Shown: one piece after another, positions 1-7,789 of the stretch
How positions within the stretch are numbered: position 1 is the stretch's first letter
Layout: each line of letters begins with the position of its first letter
Assembly (NCBI RefSeq): GCF_000372865.1
Contig: NZ_KB889965.1
Location: 2,244,990-2,308,989, forward strand
DNA: 64,000 nt
Direction: 5' to 3'
DNA from: Methylosarcina fibrata AML-C10
GTDB lineage: Bacteria > Pseudomonadota > Gammaproteobacteria > Methylococcales > Methylomonadaceae
The notes under the pieces: generated by a model
The model's input: the letters and a program-made list of their open reading frames with translations, nothing else
Told to the model about the DNA's origin: nothing
Databases searched by the model: none
Made by a program: the position numbers and the translations under genes

Positions 1-70
1 CATAAGCCAGCAGCCGTTTGTAGACCTGTGCACTGCCCGGTTGGTGGTTCTTTTGTTTTTTGGATTTCAT
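1..70 (-). CDS. msbA: Partial CDS, N-terminus of probable lipid A export ABC transporter MsbA
   Basis: Only the first 23 codons lie in the window. An ATG at 70 opens a frame reading MKSKKQKN...VYKRLLAY, running off the left edge. The VYKRLLAY segment resembles the start of the first membrane domain of MsbA-type exporters, which flip core-lipid A across the inner membrane using ATP. The ATG lies two bases past the stop of the upstream glycosyltransferase, so the gene would be co-transcribed with the LPS core genes, the usual setting for msbA. The identification rests on a very short sequence plus context; another LPS gene is possible. Confidence 0.5.
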   Translation of the reverse strand, partial: MKSKKQKNHQPGSAQVYKRLLAY

Positions 71-72
71 CG

Positions 73-921
73 TTAGGCCAAAGCCTTGGATTTTATGAGA
101 GAAGGAGACAGATACTGGGAGATGCCTTTCTCGGCCATTGTCAGATCCTGTTTCTCCAGGCGTTCCAACAAGCGCCGATAGTTGACGTCCTGTCGGCTTT
201 TATCATGGTGAGGATGCCATAAGTGCAGGACCGGCGCCGCAAACCGCCCTTCCTTGCGCCTGACGCCGGCATGGATCAGGCGGATCACCAGATCCGAATC
301 TTCATAACCCCAGCCTTCGAACAGTTCGTCGAAACCGTTCACCTTGATAAAATCGTTTTTCCAGACGCCCAGATTGCAGGTCATCGCCTTCTGCCATTTT
401 GCGGGCTGTAGATGCCGCAGCCGCCCCAGCGGCAATTTCATCAAGGCGGAGATCCGGTTTATTTTACCCAGAAGCCGCAACGGCAGAAAATAAAGCCACG
501 GTTTCGAATAAAGCGGCAGCCTTTCGCCGAGCACCCGGTCCGTAAAAGCACGGCTCAGCAGAATCCGGTTGCCCGGAACAAAACAGCCGGCTTCCGCCAG
601 GCGGCGGTGGGTCTCGACAAAATCCGGGCGCATCAGACAGTCGCCGTCGACAAACAGCAAATAATCGCCGTTGGCTCTGGCAGCGGCCTTGTTTCGGATC
701 GTTCCAGCCCGGAAGCCCTGGTCCTCATGATGAACGTACTGCACCGGAATCTTTCCATTTTCACCATAGCGCCGGGTTTTTTCCAGATTGTTTGCGGACG
801 ACCCATCATCGGCGACAATGATTTCAAAATTCGGATCCGACTGGGCAAACAGGCTGTCCAGGCAAAGTGTCAACGCCTCGGGCCAGTTATAGGTAGTGAC
901 AATAACGGAGATCGGATTCAT
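73..921 (-). CDS. Family 2 glycosyltransferase, likely LPS/polysaccharide sugar transfer
   Basis: A 282-residue protein with a GT-A fold N-terminus: ISVIVTTYNWPEAL at residues 4-17, then VADDGSS for nucleotide binding and the metal-binding stretch LLFVDGDCLM (about 88-97). The C-terminal part contains GFDELFEGWGYEDSDL, typical of the galactosyltransferase-like C-terminal domain of GT2 enzymes (acceptor/catalytic D and E). No membrane segment is visible, so it is cytoplasmic or peripheral. Its ATG overlaps the stop of the preceding glycosyltransferase by 4 bases, and it lies in the LPS core cluster, so the acceptor is probably the core oligosaccharide. Sugar specificity cannot be read from sequence. 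Confidence 0.88.
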   Translation of the reverse strand: MNPISVIVTTYNWPEALTLCLDSLFAQSDPNFEIIVADDGSSANNLEKTRRYGENGKIPVQYVHHEDQGFRAGTIRNKAAARANGDYLLFVDGDCLMRPDFVETHRRLAEAGCFVPGNRILLSRAFTDRVLGERLPLYSKPWLYFLPLRLLGKINRISALMKLPLGRLRHLQPAKWQKAMTCNLGVWKNDFIKVNGFDELFEGWGYEDSDLVIRLIHAGVRRKEGRFAAPVLHLWHPHHDKSRQDVNYRRLLERLEKQDLTMAEKGISQYLSPSLIKSKALA

Positions 922-1670
922 CGCTGAAGGGGGTTGCGAGTCTGTAATTCCAGCAGTTTGACGTATTTATAATAAGTGCCCTCGGCATTGGAAACAGCCA
1001 GCATGAATCCATGGCGTCCGTCCAGCACCGAAGCCTTGATGAAATAGGTGCGAATAAAGGTCCAGACGGCCTTCAGCACCGCTTTGCTCAAAGAAGAGCG
1101 GACGCCTTTTTGTGCCAGCACCCGAGCCCCCAGCGAGGAGTAGCTGTTGACCTTGTGCAATACCTCGTCCAGATCAACAAACGCATTGTGCAGCAACGGA
1201 TTCTTGAGCCGGCCGGTTTCGCCTTGCAGCAGGACGCGTTCGTGCACCGCCGACTCGGTAAAGCGCCCTTTTTCGCGCCGAAAAAGGCGAAGCACATAAT
1301 CCGGCCACCAGCCGCCGTGATGCATGGGCTTGCCGCAATAGCGGGACAACCGGGGAATTTCGAAGCCGCTGTAGCGCTCCGACCGGATCGCCCGCTCGAT
1401 TTCGTCTCTCAACTCCGGAGTAACGATCTCGTCGGCATCGATCGACAACACCCAATCGCCACGGGCTTTTTCCAGGGCACGCTGTTTCTGGACACCGAAT
1501 CCGGGCCAGTCGGTTTCGTAGACGTGAGGAGTATATTGCCAGCAAACGGCGACGGTTTCATCGGCACTGCCGGAGTCGAGTACGATGATTTCATCGGCCC
1601 AGGCCACCGATTCCAGGCAAGAACCGATATGCAGCGCTTCATTCTTGACGATGAGGATGACGCTAAGCAT
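918..1670 (-). CDS. Family 2 glycosyltransferase, WaaE/KdtX-like LPS core enzyme
   Basis: A 250-residue GT2 protein starting MLSVILIVKNEALHIGSCL, with IIVLDSGSADETV and VLSIDADEIVTPEL (donor and metal binding) in the first 100 residues. This matches the WaaE/KdtX group, which adds a glucose-type residue to the inner core. The W-P-G-F-G-V-Q-K-Q-R-A-L motif after the first strand is characteristic of that group. It overlaps the O-antigen ligase gene upstream by 8 bases and the next glycosyltransferase by 4, giving a tightly coupled operon. The WaaE assignment is by motif resemblance; the exact acceptor is unknown. Confidence 0.85.
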   Translation of the reverse strand: MLSVILIVKNEALHIGSCLESVAWADEIIVLDSGSADETVAVCWQYTPHVYETDWPGFGVQKQRALEKARGDWVLSIDADEIVTPELRDEIERAIRSERYSGFEIPRLSRYCGKPMHHGGWWPDYVLRLFRREKGRFTESAVHERVLLQGETGRLKNPLLHNAFVDLDEVLHKVNSYSSLGARVLAQKGVRSSLSKAVLKAVWTFIRTYFIKASVLDGRHGFMLAVSNAEGTYYKYVKLLELQTRNPLQR

Positions 1671-2910
1671 GCGGCACCCGAGCTCTTGCGTCCGCGCCGA
1701 GACCGGCGAAACACAAGGCGATCATCGCGATATACCAATGGCCTTCGGTATGGTCGAAAAGGGGCGTATTGAACAGACTGGTGATCAACAATGAAACAAG
1801 AAGACCCTGGGCCAGCCTCTTGTCCTGTTCGGGCAAGCCTCGCCAGCAATAAAACTGACCGGCAAAAAAAGCCGCATACGGAATCAGTCCGAACAAACCC
1901 AACTGAACTCCGATCATCATGAATTCGTTATGCGGATTTTGAGTCATCACCTTTTCTCCGACCGCCACCCGGCGGTACTCCCCGGCAAAACTGCCGGTTC
2001 CGTGACCGAACCACGGCTTCTCGACAATCAGCCTCAGGGAATGTTTCCAGAACGTATAACGCTGGCCCATGGAGGTGCTGGTTGGGTCCGACCGTTTCTG
2101 CAAATAGGACTGAGTATTGGCGAAGCCTTCATTGATCCTTTCGGCCTTCTTGGAAAATCCGAGAAAAAGCCCAAGAAAAACGACCAGCGCAAGCAGGACC
2201 AGCCAGCGTCCCTGCTTGTTCAAGCGCTGCACGGCGAACAACGCGATCAATACGAGCACGATCAATTGCCCGGTGCGTCCTTCTACCATAAAAAACAGAT
2301 TGTACAGACACAACAAACTTCCGATTAAATAAAGTATCGCGTAACGGCCGCCGTCGTAAAATTTGTGCAAACAGTAAAAACAAAAAAAAGCAATCACAAT
2401 GCCGTGAGTAATCCGGCTTTTAAGCGTCGGATCCCGGGGCTTGCCCGGGACCGCGGGCTCGCCCAATCTACTCAGGCCGAAAACATCCCAGTCGATCAAA
2501 TAAGAAGCCAGCAGCGTGACGACCGAAGCAATGACGAACGCTGTCCAGGCCCAACTGCGATAACGGGGCGTCGTTAAAAAAGCCAACAGCACCGGCATAA
2601 AAACCAACTCCCGGTATTTCTTTATCATCGACACGGCCTCATCGGCCGTGGCGCTGCCGTAGCCTAATCCGATCAAAAAACAGCCGAATAATATCAGAGC
2701 CCAGGCCGCAACGGGCTGTCGCCTCAACAGCGCCGGAAGCCCCAGGAACTGAGCGGTCGCCAGCCAGAGCGCGCCGAGCACGGCCGATAGAATAATCGCC
2801 AGACTGGTGGAAAAATAGATTGCACCGATAAATAACGCCATCGCTCCGGCCGCCGCAATCGGCATGAATTGTCGTTGCAGAGGCTGAATCGGTTGTTCAA
2901 TGAAATTCAT
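1663..2910 (-). CDS. O-antigen ligase family membrane protein (WaaL/Wzy_C type)
   Basis: A 415-residue polytopic protein with about ten to twelve hydrophobic segments. A large loop near residues 285-345 contains GHGTGSFAGEYRR and TQNPHNEFMMIGVQLGLFG. The N-P-H-N-E signature in that loop defines the Wzy_C/WaaL fold. These enzymes transfer undecaprenyl-linked polysaccharide to lipid A-core on the periplasmic side of the inner membrane. Position upstream of two core glycosyltransferases and downstream of a GT9 heptosyltransferase supports WaaL over a polymerase, but the two cannot be separated by sequence alone. Confidence 0.85.
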   Translation of the reverse strand: MNFIEQPIQPLQRQFMPIAAAGAMALFIGAIYFSTSLAIILSAVLGALWLATAQFLGLPALLRRQPVAAWALILFGCFLIGLGYGSATADEAVSMIKKYRELVFMPVLLAFLTTPRYRSWAWTAFVIASVVTLLASYLIDWDVFGLSRLGEPAVPGKPRDPTLKSRITHGIVIAFFCFYCLHKFYDGGRYAILYLIGSLLCLYNLFFMVEGRTGQLIVLVLIALFAVQRLNKQGRWLVLLALVVFLGLFLGFSKKAERINEGFANTQSYLQKRSDPTSTSMGQRYTFWKHSLRLIVEKPWFGHGTGSFAGEYRRVAVGEKVMTQNPHNEFMMIGVQLGLFGLIPYAAFFAGQFYCWRGLPEQDKRLAQGLLVSLLITSLFNTPLFDHTEGHWYIAMIALCFAGLGADARARVPHA

Positions 2911-3038
2911 ATTGAGGTATTTCGAAGGGAATGATCTTCAATCGGACATTTTAACCTTAATCCCGCCTTCGTTGCGGCAATTTATTACAAGAGCGGACTC
3001 CAAAAGGCAGGACCGGCTTGCCGCCATCCTTCGTTGCC

Positions 3039-4142
3039 TCAGGCGACGGCCAGAATTTCGGCGATTGCCTGCCTGACCGTTTCGCTCGGCAAATTGTCCA
3101 GGCAACGGCTTCGGCTGTTTCGATGGCGGTCGCATCCTTCCTGATGGCAAGGCACGCATTCGGCTTCGCCCTGAATGAAGCGGATGTTGTTTACCCGCTG
3201 GCTGCCCTTTTTCCGAAAAGGATTGCTGCGCTGCCGATAACCGTACGGCCAGGGCGCCCATTTGACGGGATTGGTCGGCCCGTACAAAGCGATGACCGGG
3301 ACGCCGACCGCAGCGGCCAGATGAGTGATGCCGGTGTCGGGGCCGATAAACAATCGGGCGCCGGCGATAAGCCCGCCGAGTTCCGCCAGAGAAAGCCGGC
3401 CCGCCAGATTGACGGCGCCCGTTGGCAGCCGGTCGGCAATGTCCGAAACATACTCGCGCTCCTCGTCGGCGGGACCTCCGGACAAGACCACCGTCAGCCC
3501 CCGGCTGTTCAGATAACGGCCGATTTCCACCCAGCCGTCGACCGTCCAGCGCTTATAGGTCCACTGCGGATAAGGATGGAGCACGGCATAGGGCGCGGCC
3601 GGTCGCATCGACTCATAACCTTCAGTTAATTTTCTTCCGGTTACCGTTTGAGGCGGCACCAGCTCGAAGCAGCACGGTATCTCCAGCAATTCGGCCAAGC
3701 GCAAATGCTGCAGAACGGTATGAGTATTGAAGTCGTCGAATTCGGTCCAGCGCGCCATGAACAAACGCTTCCACCAGCCGGCCGACTGCCGTGATGGTAC
3801 CGCGCCGATTCTCGCCGGCGCCGCGATCAGTCCATACAAAAACGGGCGGTCTCCGGTCTGAGTAACGACAGCCAGGTCATAACGCCGAAACAAAGTCCGG
3901 AATAAGTTCCGGTAATCGGACCTCTCTGGCCGGTTGGGCGTGGCGATGACGTTGTCGATATCGGGATTCCCTTCCAGCATGGCGACCGTATTGCGGTAGA
4001 CCAAGACGTCCAGTCGGGCCTTCGGATAAGCGCGGCGAATGGAACGAATCAGCGCCGTCGTCAGCAACACATCGCCCAGATAACGCATCGCGATGATCAG
4101 AACTCTGTCCGGAGAAATCGGTAGGCCTTCAGCGCGGCTCAT
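3039..4142 (-). CDS. Family 9 glycosyltransferase (lipopolysaccharide heptosyltransferase type)
   Basis: A 367-residue GT9/GT-B protein. The first Rossmann half begins VLIIAMRYLGDVLLTTALI; the second carries LSGGPADEERE, NLAGRLSLAELGGLIAGA and the donor-binding FIGPDTGITHLAAAVGVP, all hallmarks of ADP-heptose:LPS heptosyltransferases. An upstream ATG at 4196 is in frame, but the ATG at 4142 is preceded by GGAG at a 10-base spacing and begins close to the conserved domain, so I prefer 4142. It would act at the cytoplasmic face of the inner membrane on the LPS core. WaaF, WaaC and WaaQ types are not distinguishable here. The C-terminal region contains a cysteine cluster (CVPCHQEGC) sometimes seen in GT9 proteins. 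Confidence 0.87.
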   Translation of the reverse strand: MSRAEGLPISPDRVLIIAMRYLGDVLLTTALIRSIRRAYPKARLDVLVYRNTVAMLEGNPDIDNVIATPNRPERSDYRNLFRTLFRRYDLAVVTQTGDRPFLYGLIAAPARIGAVPSRQSAGWWKRLFMARWTEFDDFNTHTVLQHLRLAELLEIPCCFELVPPQTVTGRKLTEGYESMRPAAPYAVLHPYPQWTYKRWTVDGWVEIGRYLNSRGLTVVLSGGPADEEREYVSDIADRLPTGAVNLAGRLSLAELGGLIAGARLFIGPDTGITHLAAAVGVPVIALYGPTNPVKWAPWPYGYRQRSNPFRKKGSQRVNNIRFIQGEAECVPCHQEGCDRHRNSRSRCLDNLPSETVRQAIAEILAVA

Positions 4143-4304
4143 TCGGTAAACGCTCCGGCAGAGAAACGCAAGGTGATTTCTTGGACGAGCACACAACCAT
4201 TCTCCAAAGTTTATCTTCTCAATTTACAACCCGAAGGCCCAACCTGCATCCGAACGGAGTCAAGCGAGTATTTCCCGAACGGAAATAAACGAGCAGCCAT
4301 TGAC

Positions 4305-5093
4305 TCACTGATCGTTTCCCGCCCCTTCCAATGCCGTTTTGCCTGCCTTGCTCCATTTCAGTTTGCTCCGGAGGACGGTCATACCGTTCAACAGAGGCCT
4401 CGCGCCGCCCAGGGCAACGGCATCGACCAGGCAATACCAAGCCGCCACGCCGCTCGGTGGATTGCCTTGCGGCAGGTTCAGTACGGGATCGATGGCGGCC
4501 CATTTCCAGGTGCCGACGGCAGTGCCGATCAACTCCAGCCAGGTAGTAATGAAAAAAGCCGCCAGATAAACCATCGGCGAGCGGCCTTTGAACAGATAAA
4601 TCAGAAAGACGCAAAACAACAGGGCGCCGACCGAATCGCCCTGTTCCGCCCAGCCGCTGATTCCCCAGAACGACCACGCACCGCACACGACCACGACCAC
4701 GGCGGCAATGGCTCTGGCGTGCGTTAAAAAAAAGCCGGAGCGCGCCAGAGCGACCGCGGTCAAATACACCATGCCATGGCCCGGCGGCACATAAGCCGGG
4801 ACATTATGAAACCGATAAGTGTAACCGCCCATGAAAGGAGAGGCGAAATGCTCGCCGATCGTCGCGAAAGCGACGGCAATGGCCACCTGCATTCTTATTT
4901 CCCTGTTTTCGCCGAGCAGCAAGCCCAGCAAGAACAGCCAGGCGCAAACGCCCAGGACATTCTGTTTTTCGATGCTTCCGTTCGCGTCGCTCAGCAAACA
5001 GATGGCTACGCAAACAAAAGTCAATGCCGCGATAAAGTAATCGCGTTTTCGATGAGAAAAATCACCATTTTTTTGCGGAAAATGCCGTAGCAC
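4305..5093 (-). CDS. Polytopic inner-membrane protein of unknown function
   Basis: A 262-residue protein with about seven to eight hydrophobic helices from residue 18 to 230 and a basic C-terminus. Distinct polar motifs between helices are GEHFASPFMGGYTYRFHNVPAYVPPGHG (centred near residue 95; histidine-rich and proline-rich) and WLELIGTAVGTWKW (near 195). Conserved-looking G-H, E and W residues in loops suggest an enzyme or binding site within the membrane, but I do not recognise the family. It is transcribed in the same direction as the LPS genes, separated from the GT9 gene by about 160 bases, so joint transcription is possible but unproven. Confidence 0.7.
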   Translation of the reverse strand: MLRHFPQKNGDFSHRKRDYFIAALTFVCVAICLLSDANGSIEKQNVLGVCAWLFLLGLLLGENREIRMQVAIAVAFATIGEHFASPFMGGYTYRFHNVPAYVPPGHGMVYLTAVALARSGFFLTHARAIAAVVVVVCGAWSFWGISGWAEQGDSVGALLFCVFLIYLFKGRSPMVYLAAFFITTWLELIGTAVGTWKWAAIDPVLNLPQGNPPSGVAAWYCLVDAVALGGARPLLNGMTVLRSKLKWSKAGKTALEGAGNDQ

Positions 5094-5165
5094 GAAGACC
5101 TCGGTGGTTATATCTTATTAGAATTGAACAACATCGCGCTCTAGCGGCGCTTTTTTATTTCCGGC

Positions 5166-5594
5166 TCAAACGAGCAGCCAGGCTATCGCCGCATATCTGC
5201 CCAGCTTGCCTAGAAAAATAGCCAGACCGCCCGAGACGAGCGGCATCCTGAGCCATCCGCCGGCGAAGCAAAAAGCATCGCCGATAACCGGCAGCCACGA
5301 AAATAAAAGGACCCAGACCCCTCTTCTCCTGACGATTGCCAGCGCTTTCCGATTTTTTTCGGATAACAAAGACGGGAGCGGCGCTTTTTTAGCGGCCATG
5401 ATCCCAAGTCCCCACGTAGTGAAGGCTCCGAGAGTGTTCCCCAGCGTGGCGATGAGCACCAGGGACACGGCTTGCTGGGACCTTTCGGACACCATATACG
5501 CTAAAACGGCCTCGGAGCCGCCCGGGGCGAGGGTGGAAGATATAAACGAGCTGATAAAAAGGCCGCCCATTTCAGGCCAGAACTCATGCACCAC
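5166..5594 (-). CDS. yqaA: YqaA-family membrane protein (DedA/VTT-like)
   Basis: A 142-residue membrane protein. Diagnostic parts are SFISSTLAPGGSEAVLAYMV near the N-terminus, TLGNTLGAFTTWGLG in the middle and GVWVLLFSWLPVIGDAFCFAGGWLRM near residue 105. The P-G-S/G-E-A and W-x-P-x-x-G-D motifs define the YqaA subgroup of the DedA/VTT superfamily, a group of inner-membrane proteins linked elsewhere to lipid transport and membrane homeostasis. The family usually starts near the internal MGGLFIS (ATG at 5570), so the true start could be 24 bases downstream; neither start has a strong ribosome-binding site. Confidence 0.8.
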   Translation of the reverse strand: MVHEFWPEMGGLFISSFISSTLAPGGSEAVLAYMVSERSQQAVSLVLIATLGNTLGAFTTWGLGIMAAKKAPLPSLLSEKNRKALAIVRRRGVWVLLFSWLPVIGDAFCFAGGWLRMPLVSGGLAIFLGKLGRYAAIAWLLV

Positions 5595-5705
5595 AATAAT
5601 GTCTTTATAAAAGAGGAGCTATTCCGTAACCCATGAACCCATCATTATACGGTCTACGGCCGGTAAAAAAAACTGGAGGCCGACCGGCAGCTTGAGGGCT
5701 TATGC

Positions 5706-5749
5706 AAAAAAAATCCCTTGCTCTTAAATATAGAGACAAGGGATTTTTT
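5706..5749 (-). terminator. Intrinsic terminator after the cupredoxin gene (bidirectional-looking)
   Basis: A long hairpin with arms AAAAAATCCCTTG...CTCT and AGAG..CAAGGGATTTTTT around a short AT-rich loop. It has a T-run on both strands, so it can stop transcription of the cupredoxin gene ending at 5766 on the minus strand and also read-through from the other side. Confidence 0.85.
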
Positions 5750-5765
5750 CATTGGCGGGAAAAAT

Positions 5766-6683
5766 TCAGCTTCCCGGCAGCATCTTGGATTTATTGGAAA
5801 ATATCCGCTTGAACAATCGTGAAATCTGCTTGACTGCAAATTCAATCAGATTCCGCAACATTTCAAATGTATAAGCAACGGCTTCCGAAGCGCTCATGCC
5901 CTTGAATTTTCTGGCCAGGTAAGGCGTCAGCAACAAGCCGATCGCCAGCCCAATGACGGTAACTCCGGAAATGCCGGAATCCTGCGCCGGTGCCTGAGGC
6001 TGTGCTGCGGGCGGTTGGGCTGCGGGAGCCGACGGTGCCGGAGCCGCTACGGGCAGCGGTTCTTCCACTTTCTTCGCCGCCAGCGTTTTCAAATCGGCTT
6101 TATAATCGTCGGTCAGAACATAAGCGGTCACGCCGGGAATACTGGGCAGATCGCCCGCGCCCTTGCCCACCTTGAGCTGCGCTTTCATGCCTTTTTCCAT
6201 ATGCTGGGCAATATCGCAATGCACCAGGTAGGTTTGATCGCCCGGCGGCAGAATCAGCGTGCCGGAGATTTTGGCCGGGCCTGTAATTTCCAGATGGAAC
6301 ATGCCTTTCGGATACAGGTATTTGGGCAAGCCGTGCATCATCCACTGATGGCGGATATGGTCCTCGTTGACGAAATGAACGGTCAATTTCGTGCACGGCT
6401 TGAAATTAAATTCTTGGGTATCGAAAGCAAACATCCGGCCCGGAAATTTTTCGGCGTACTTATGACCCGCGTGAACCGTAACCTCTTTGGTTTCCGATAT
6501 GCTGTCGCAACCGCCGGGGAGCTTGTCCGGATTCTGACCCATGACCATGCCGCCCCCCATGTCCATCAAGTGCCCGTCGCCATGATCCATCAGCATCGCG
6601 TCATGATCTTCCAATTCCTGTGCCGTCAGCGGAGCGGAAAATCCTGCGATCAGCACGCCCACCAACAATAACTTCACCATCAT
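5766..6683 (-). CDS. Membrane-anchored periplasmic cupredoxin-domain protein
   Basis: A 305-residue protein. Residues 1-22 are a signal peptide (LLLVGVLIAGFSAPLTAQ). A His/Met/Asp-rich stretch follows (DHDAMLMDHGDGHLMDMGGG, about 25-45), a typical copper-sequestering sequence. The cupredoxin domain (about 60-175) has IRHQWMMHGLP and VHCDIAQHMEKGMKAQL; the order His...Cys-x4-His-x4-Met fits a type 1 (blue) copper site. A Pro/Ala-rich linker (about 200-235) precedes one membrane helix (about 238-258) and a 45-residue basic tail. The inferred role is electron transfer or copper handling at the outer face of the inner membrane. It sits next to another exported, C-terminally anchored protein (6925-7515), separated by a terminator. 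I do not recognise a named family. Confidence 0.82.
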   Translation of the reverse strand: MMVKLLLVGVLIAGFSAPLTAQELEDHDAMLMDHGDGHLMDMGGGMVMGQNPDKLPGGCDSISETKEVTVHAGHKYAEKFPGRMFAFDTQEFNFKPCTKLTVHFVNEDHIRHQWMMHGLPKYLYPKGMFHLEITGPAKISGTLILPPGDQTYLVHCDIAQHMEKGMKAQLKVGKGAGDLPSIPGVTAYVLTDDYKADLKTLAAKKVEEPLPVAAPAPSAPAAQPPAAQPQAPAQDSGISGVTVIGLAIGLLLTPYLARKFKGMSASEAVAYTFEMLRNLIEFAVKQISRLFKRIFSNKSKMLPGS

Positions 6684-6724
6684 TTTTTCCTCTGTATTTC
6701 GATAAAACCTATGAGCAATCGAAC

Positions 6725-6745
6725 TTGCGAATCGAATGTTCGCAA
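6725..6745. promoter_or_regulatory. Inverted repeat upstream of the cupredoxin gene, candidate operator
   Basis: TTGCGAA and TTCGCAA are perfect 7-base inverted arms separated by 7 bases, 42-62 bases upstream of the cupredoxin start codon. Spacing of one helical turn between half-site centres fits a dimeric regulator. No regulator is encoded nearby, so which protein binds is unknown. Confidence 0.4.
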
Positions 6746-6866
6746 TTTCAAATAATGCAAATTAGAAACCACAAACTGTATTTTTATCCCTAAAACACAT
6801 AGAAAAAGCCAAGCTTTCAGACTCCCTCATTCAGGCACATTCCTTCTTTCCTAATAAACTCCAAGC

Positions 6867-6916
6867 CTTGCCCGGCGGGCAAGAAACCCGAGCTGACGCC
6901 ATGCATTCAGCTCGGG
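6867..6916 (-). terminator. Tandem hairpins ending the 6925-7515 transcript
   Basis: Two perfect hairpins lie back to back: CTTGCCC/GGGCAAG (6867-6883) and CCCGAGCTGA/TCAGCTCGGG (6887-6916). On the minus strand the second is followed by GTTTCTTG, a weak T-tract, and then by the first. They lie immediately after the stop of the minus-strand gene ending at 6925 and insulate it from the cupredoxin gene. Confidence 0.75.
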
Positions 6917-6924
6917 CATTTCAT

Positions 6925-7515
6925 TCAGCTTTTGGCTTTACGCAGCAATCCGTCGATTTTGTTTTTAAACGAGGCATTGGACAAATACAACATGTACAGG
7001 CCGGCAAAGCCGAACAACAGATACAACAGATAACTGGTCGTCGAGGTCTTCTCGCCGGCACCGGCAGTAAAACTCATGTGAGCATCCAGACGGTCGCCTT
7101 GATCGGGAACCAGAGTAATATGAATCAGATACTTGCCGGGCGCGGGTACGCCATTGGGCAAATCCAGGTTCACGGTACCGGATTTGTGTTTTTGCGCCGG
7201 CATGAAAAACACGCGCTGGCCTTCCGGCTCTTTGGTCACTTCGAATTCGATTGACATGTTTCTATAGCGCATATCCTGATAATCGAACACCAATTGGGTC
7301 GGAGTCGCAGCGCCGGGCAGACTACCGCAAAATTCTTCGGCCGGATACGATTTAGGCTGATAGGCCGTGTAATGGATCCAGTGCGACGGCTCCAACTCGA
7401 ATTTGCATTGGTCGGTATCGGTACCGGCCGCGCCGCCATGCGCCCAAAGCGTCGCGGAAAAAAGCAGGGCGGACAGTCCAAGAAGACCCTTCGTCAATAA
7501 TTGCACTTTGTTCAT
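6925..7515 (-). CDS. Exported protein with C-terminal membrane anchor, possible partner of the cupredoxin
   Basis: A 196-residue protein: signal peptide at about 1-26 ending LWAHGG, a beta-rich periplasmic domain (about 27-150) with two cysteines (DQCKFE and EEFCGS) placed for a disulfide, then one membrane helix (about 160-178) and a basic tail ending RKAKS. The mature N-terminus would begin near His-Gly-Gly, an amino-terminal His arrangement also seen in exported copper proteins. Signal peptide plus C-terminal anchor is the same topology as the neighbouring cupredoxin and as the PmoD/AmoD-type proteins of methane and ammonia oxidisers. That comparison is by topology only; I cannot assign a family. 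Confidence 0.78.
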   Translation of the reverse strand: MNKVQLLTKGLLGLSALLFSATLWAHGGAAGTDTDQCKFELEPSHWIHYTAYQPKSYPAEEFCGSLPGAATPTQLVFDYQDMRYRNMSIEFEVTKEPEGQRVFFMPAQKHKSGTVNLDLPNGVPAPGKYLIHITLVPDQGDRLDAHMSFTAGAGEKTSTTSYLLYLLFGFAGLYMLYLSNASFKNKIDGLLRKAKS

Positions 7516-7601
7516 ATTACCTTCCAGTTTTGATAAAATTATTATTATAAAAATAAATAAAAAGCTCTATCATGCTTGGGCTAATTCAAAATAACCTTAA
7601 A

Positions 7602-7615
7602 TTGACTATAGTCAA
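7602..7615. promoter_or_regulatory. Perfect 14-base palindrome in the 6925-7515 / pgi divergent intergenic region
   Basis: TTGACTATAGTCAA is a perfect palindrome 87 bases upstream of the minus-strand exported-protein gene and 175 bases upstream of pgi. It lies between divergent genes, where an operator would be expected, and overlaps a TTGACT that could serve as a -35 element in either direction. The binding factor is unknown. Confidence 0.4.
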
Positions 7616-7789
7616 TAGCAGAAAACCCACTCTAGCACATCAAAACCGACAAATAAAGGAATAGATGAACTACTGCCGTCTCCGCTAGAAAAATAATCAG
7701 CACCTACTAATGCACGGATTGCGCTCTTGCCATCCTTGTGCCCATTTCGTAGACTTAAGCCAAATATCAGCCACTGGAGCTCCCAAAAC

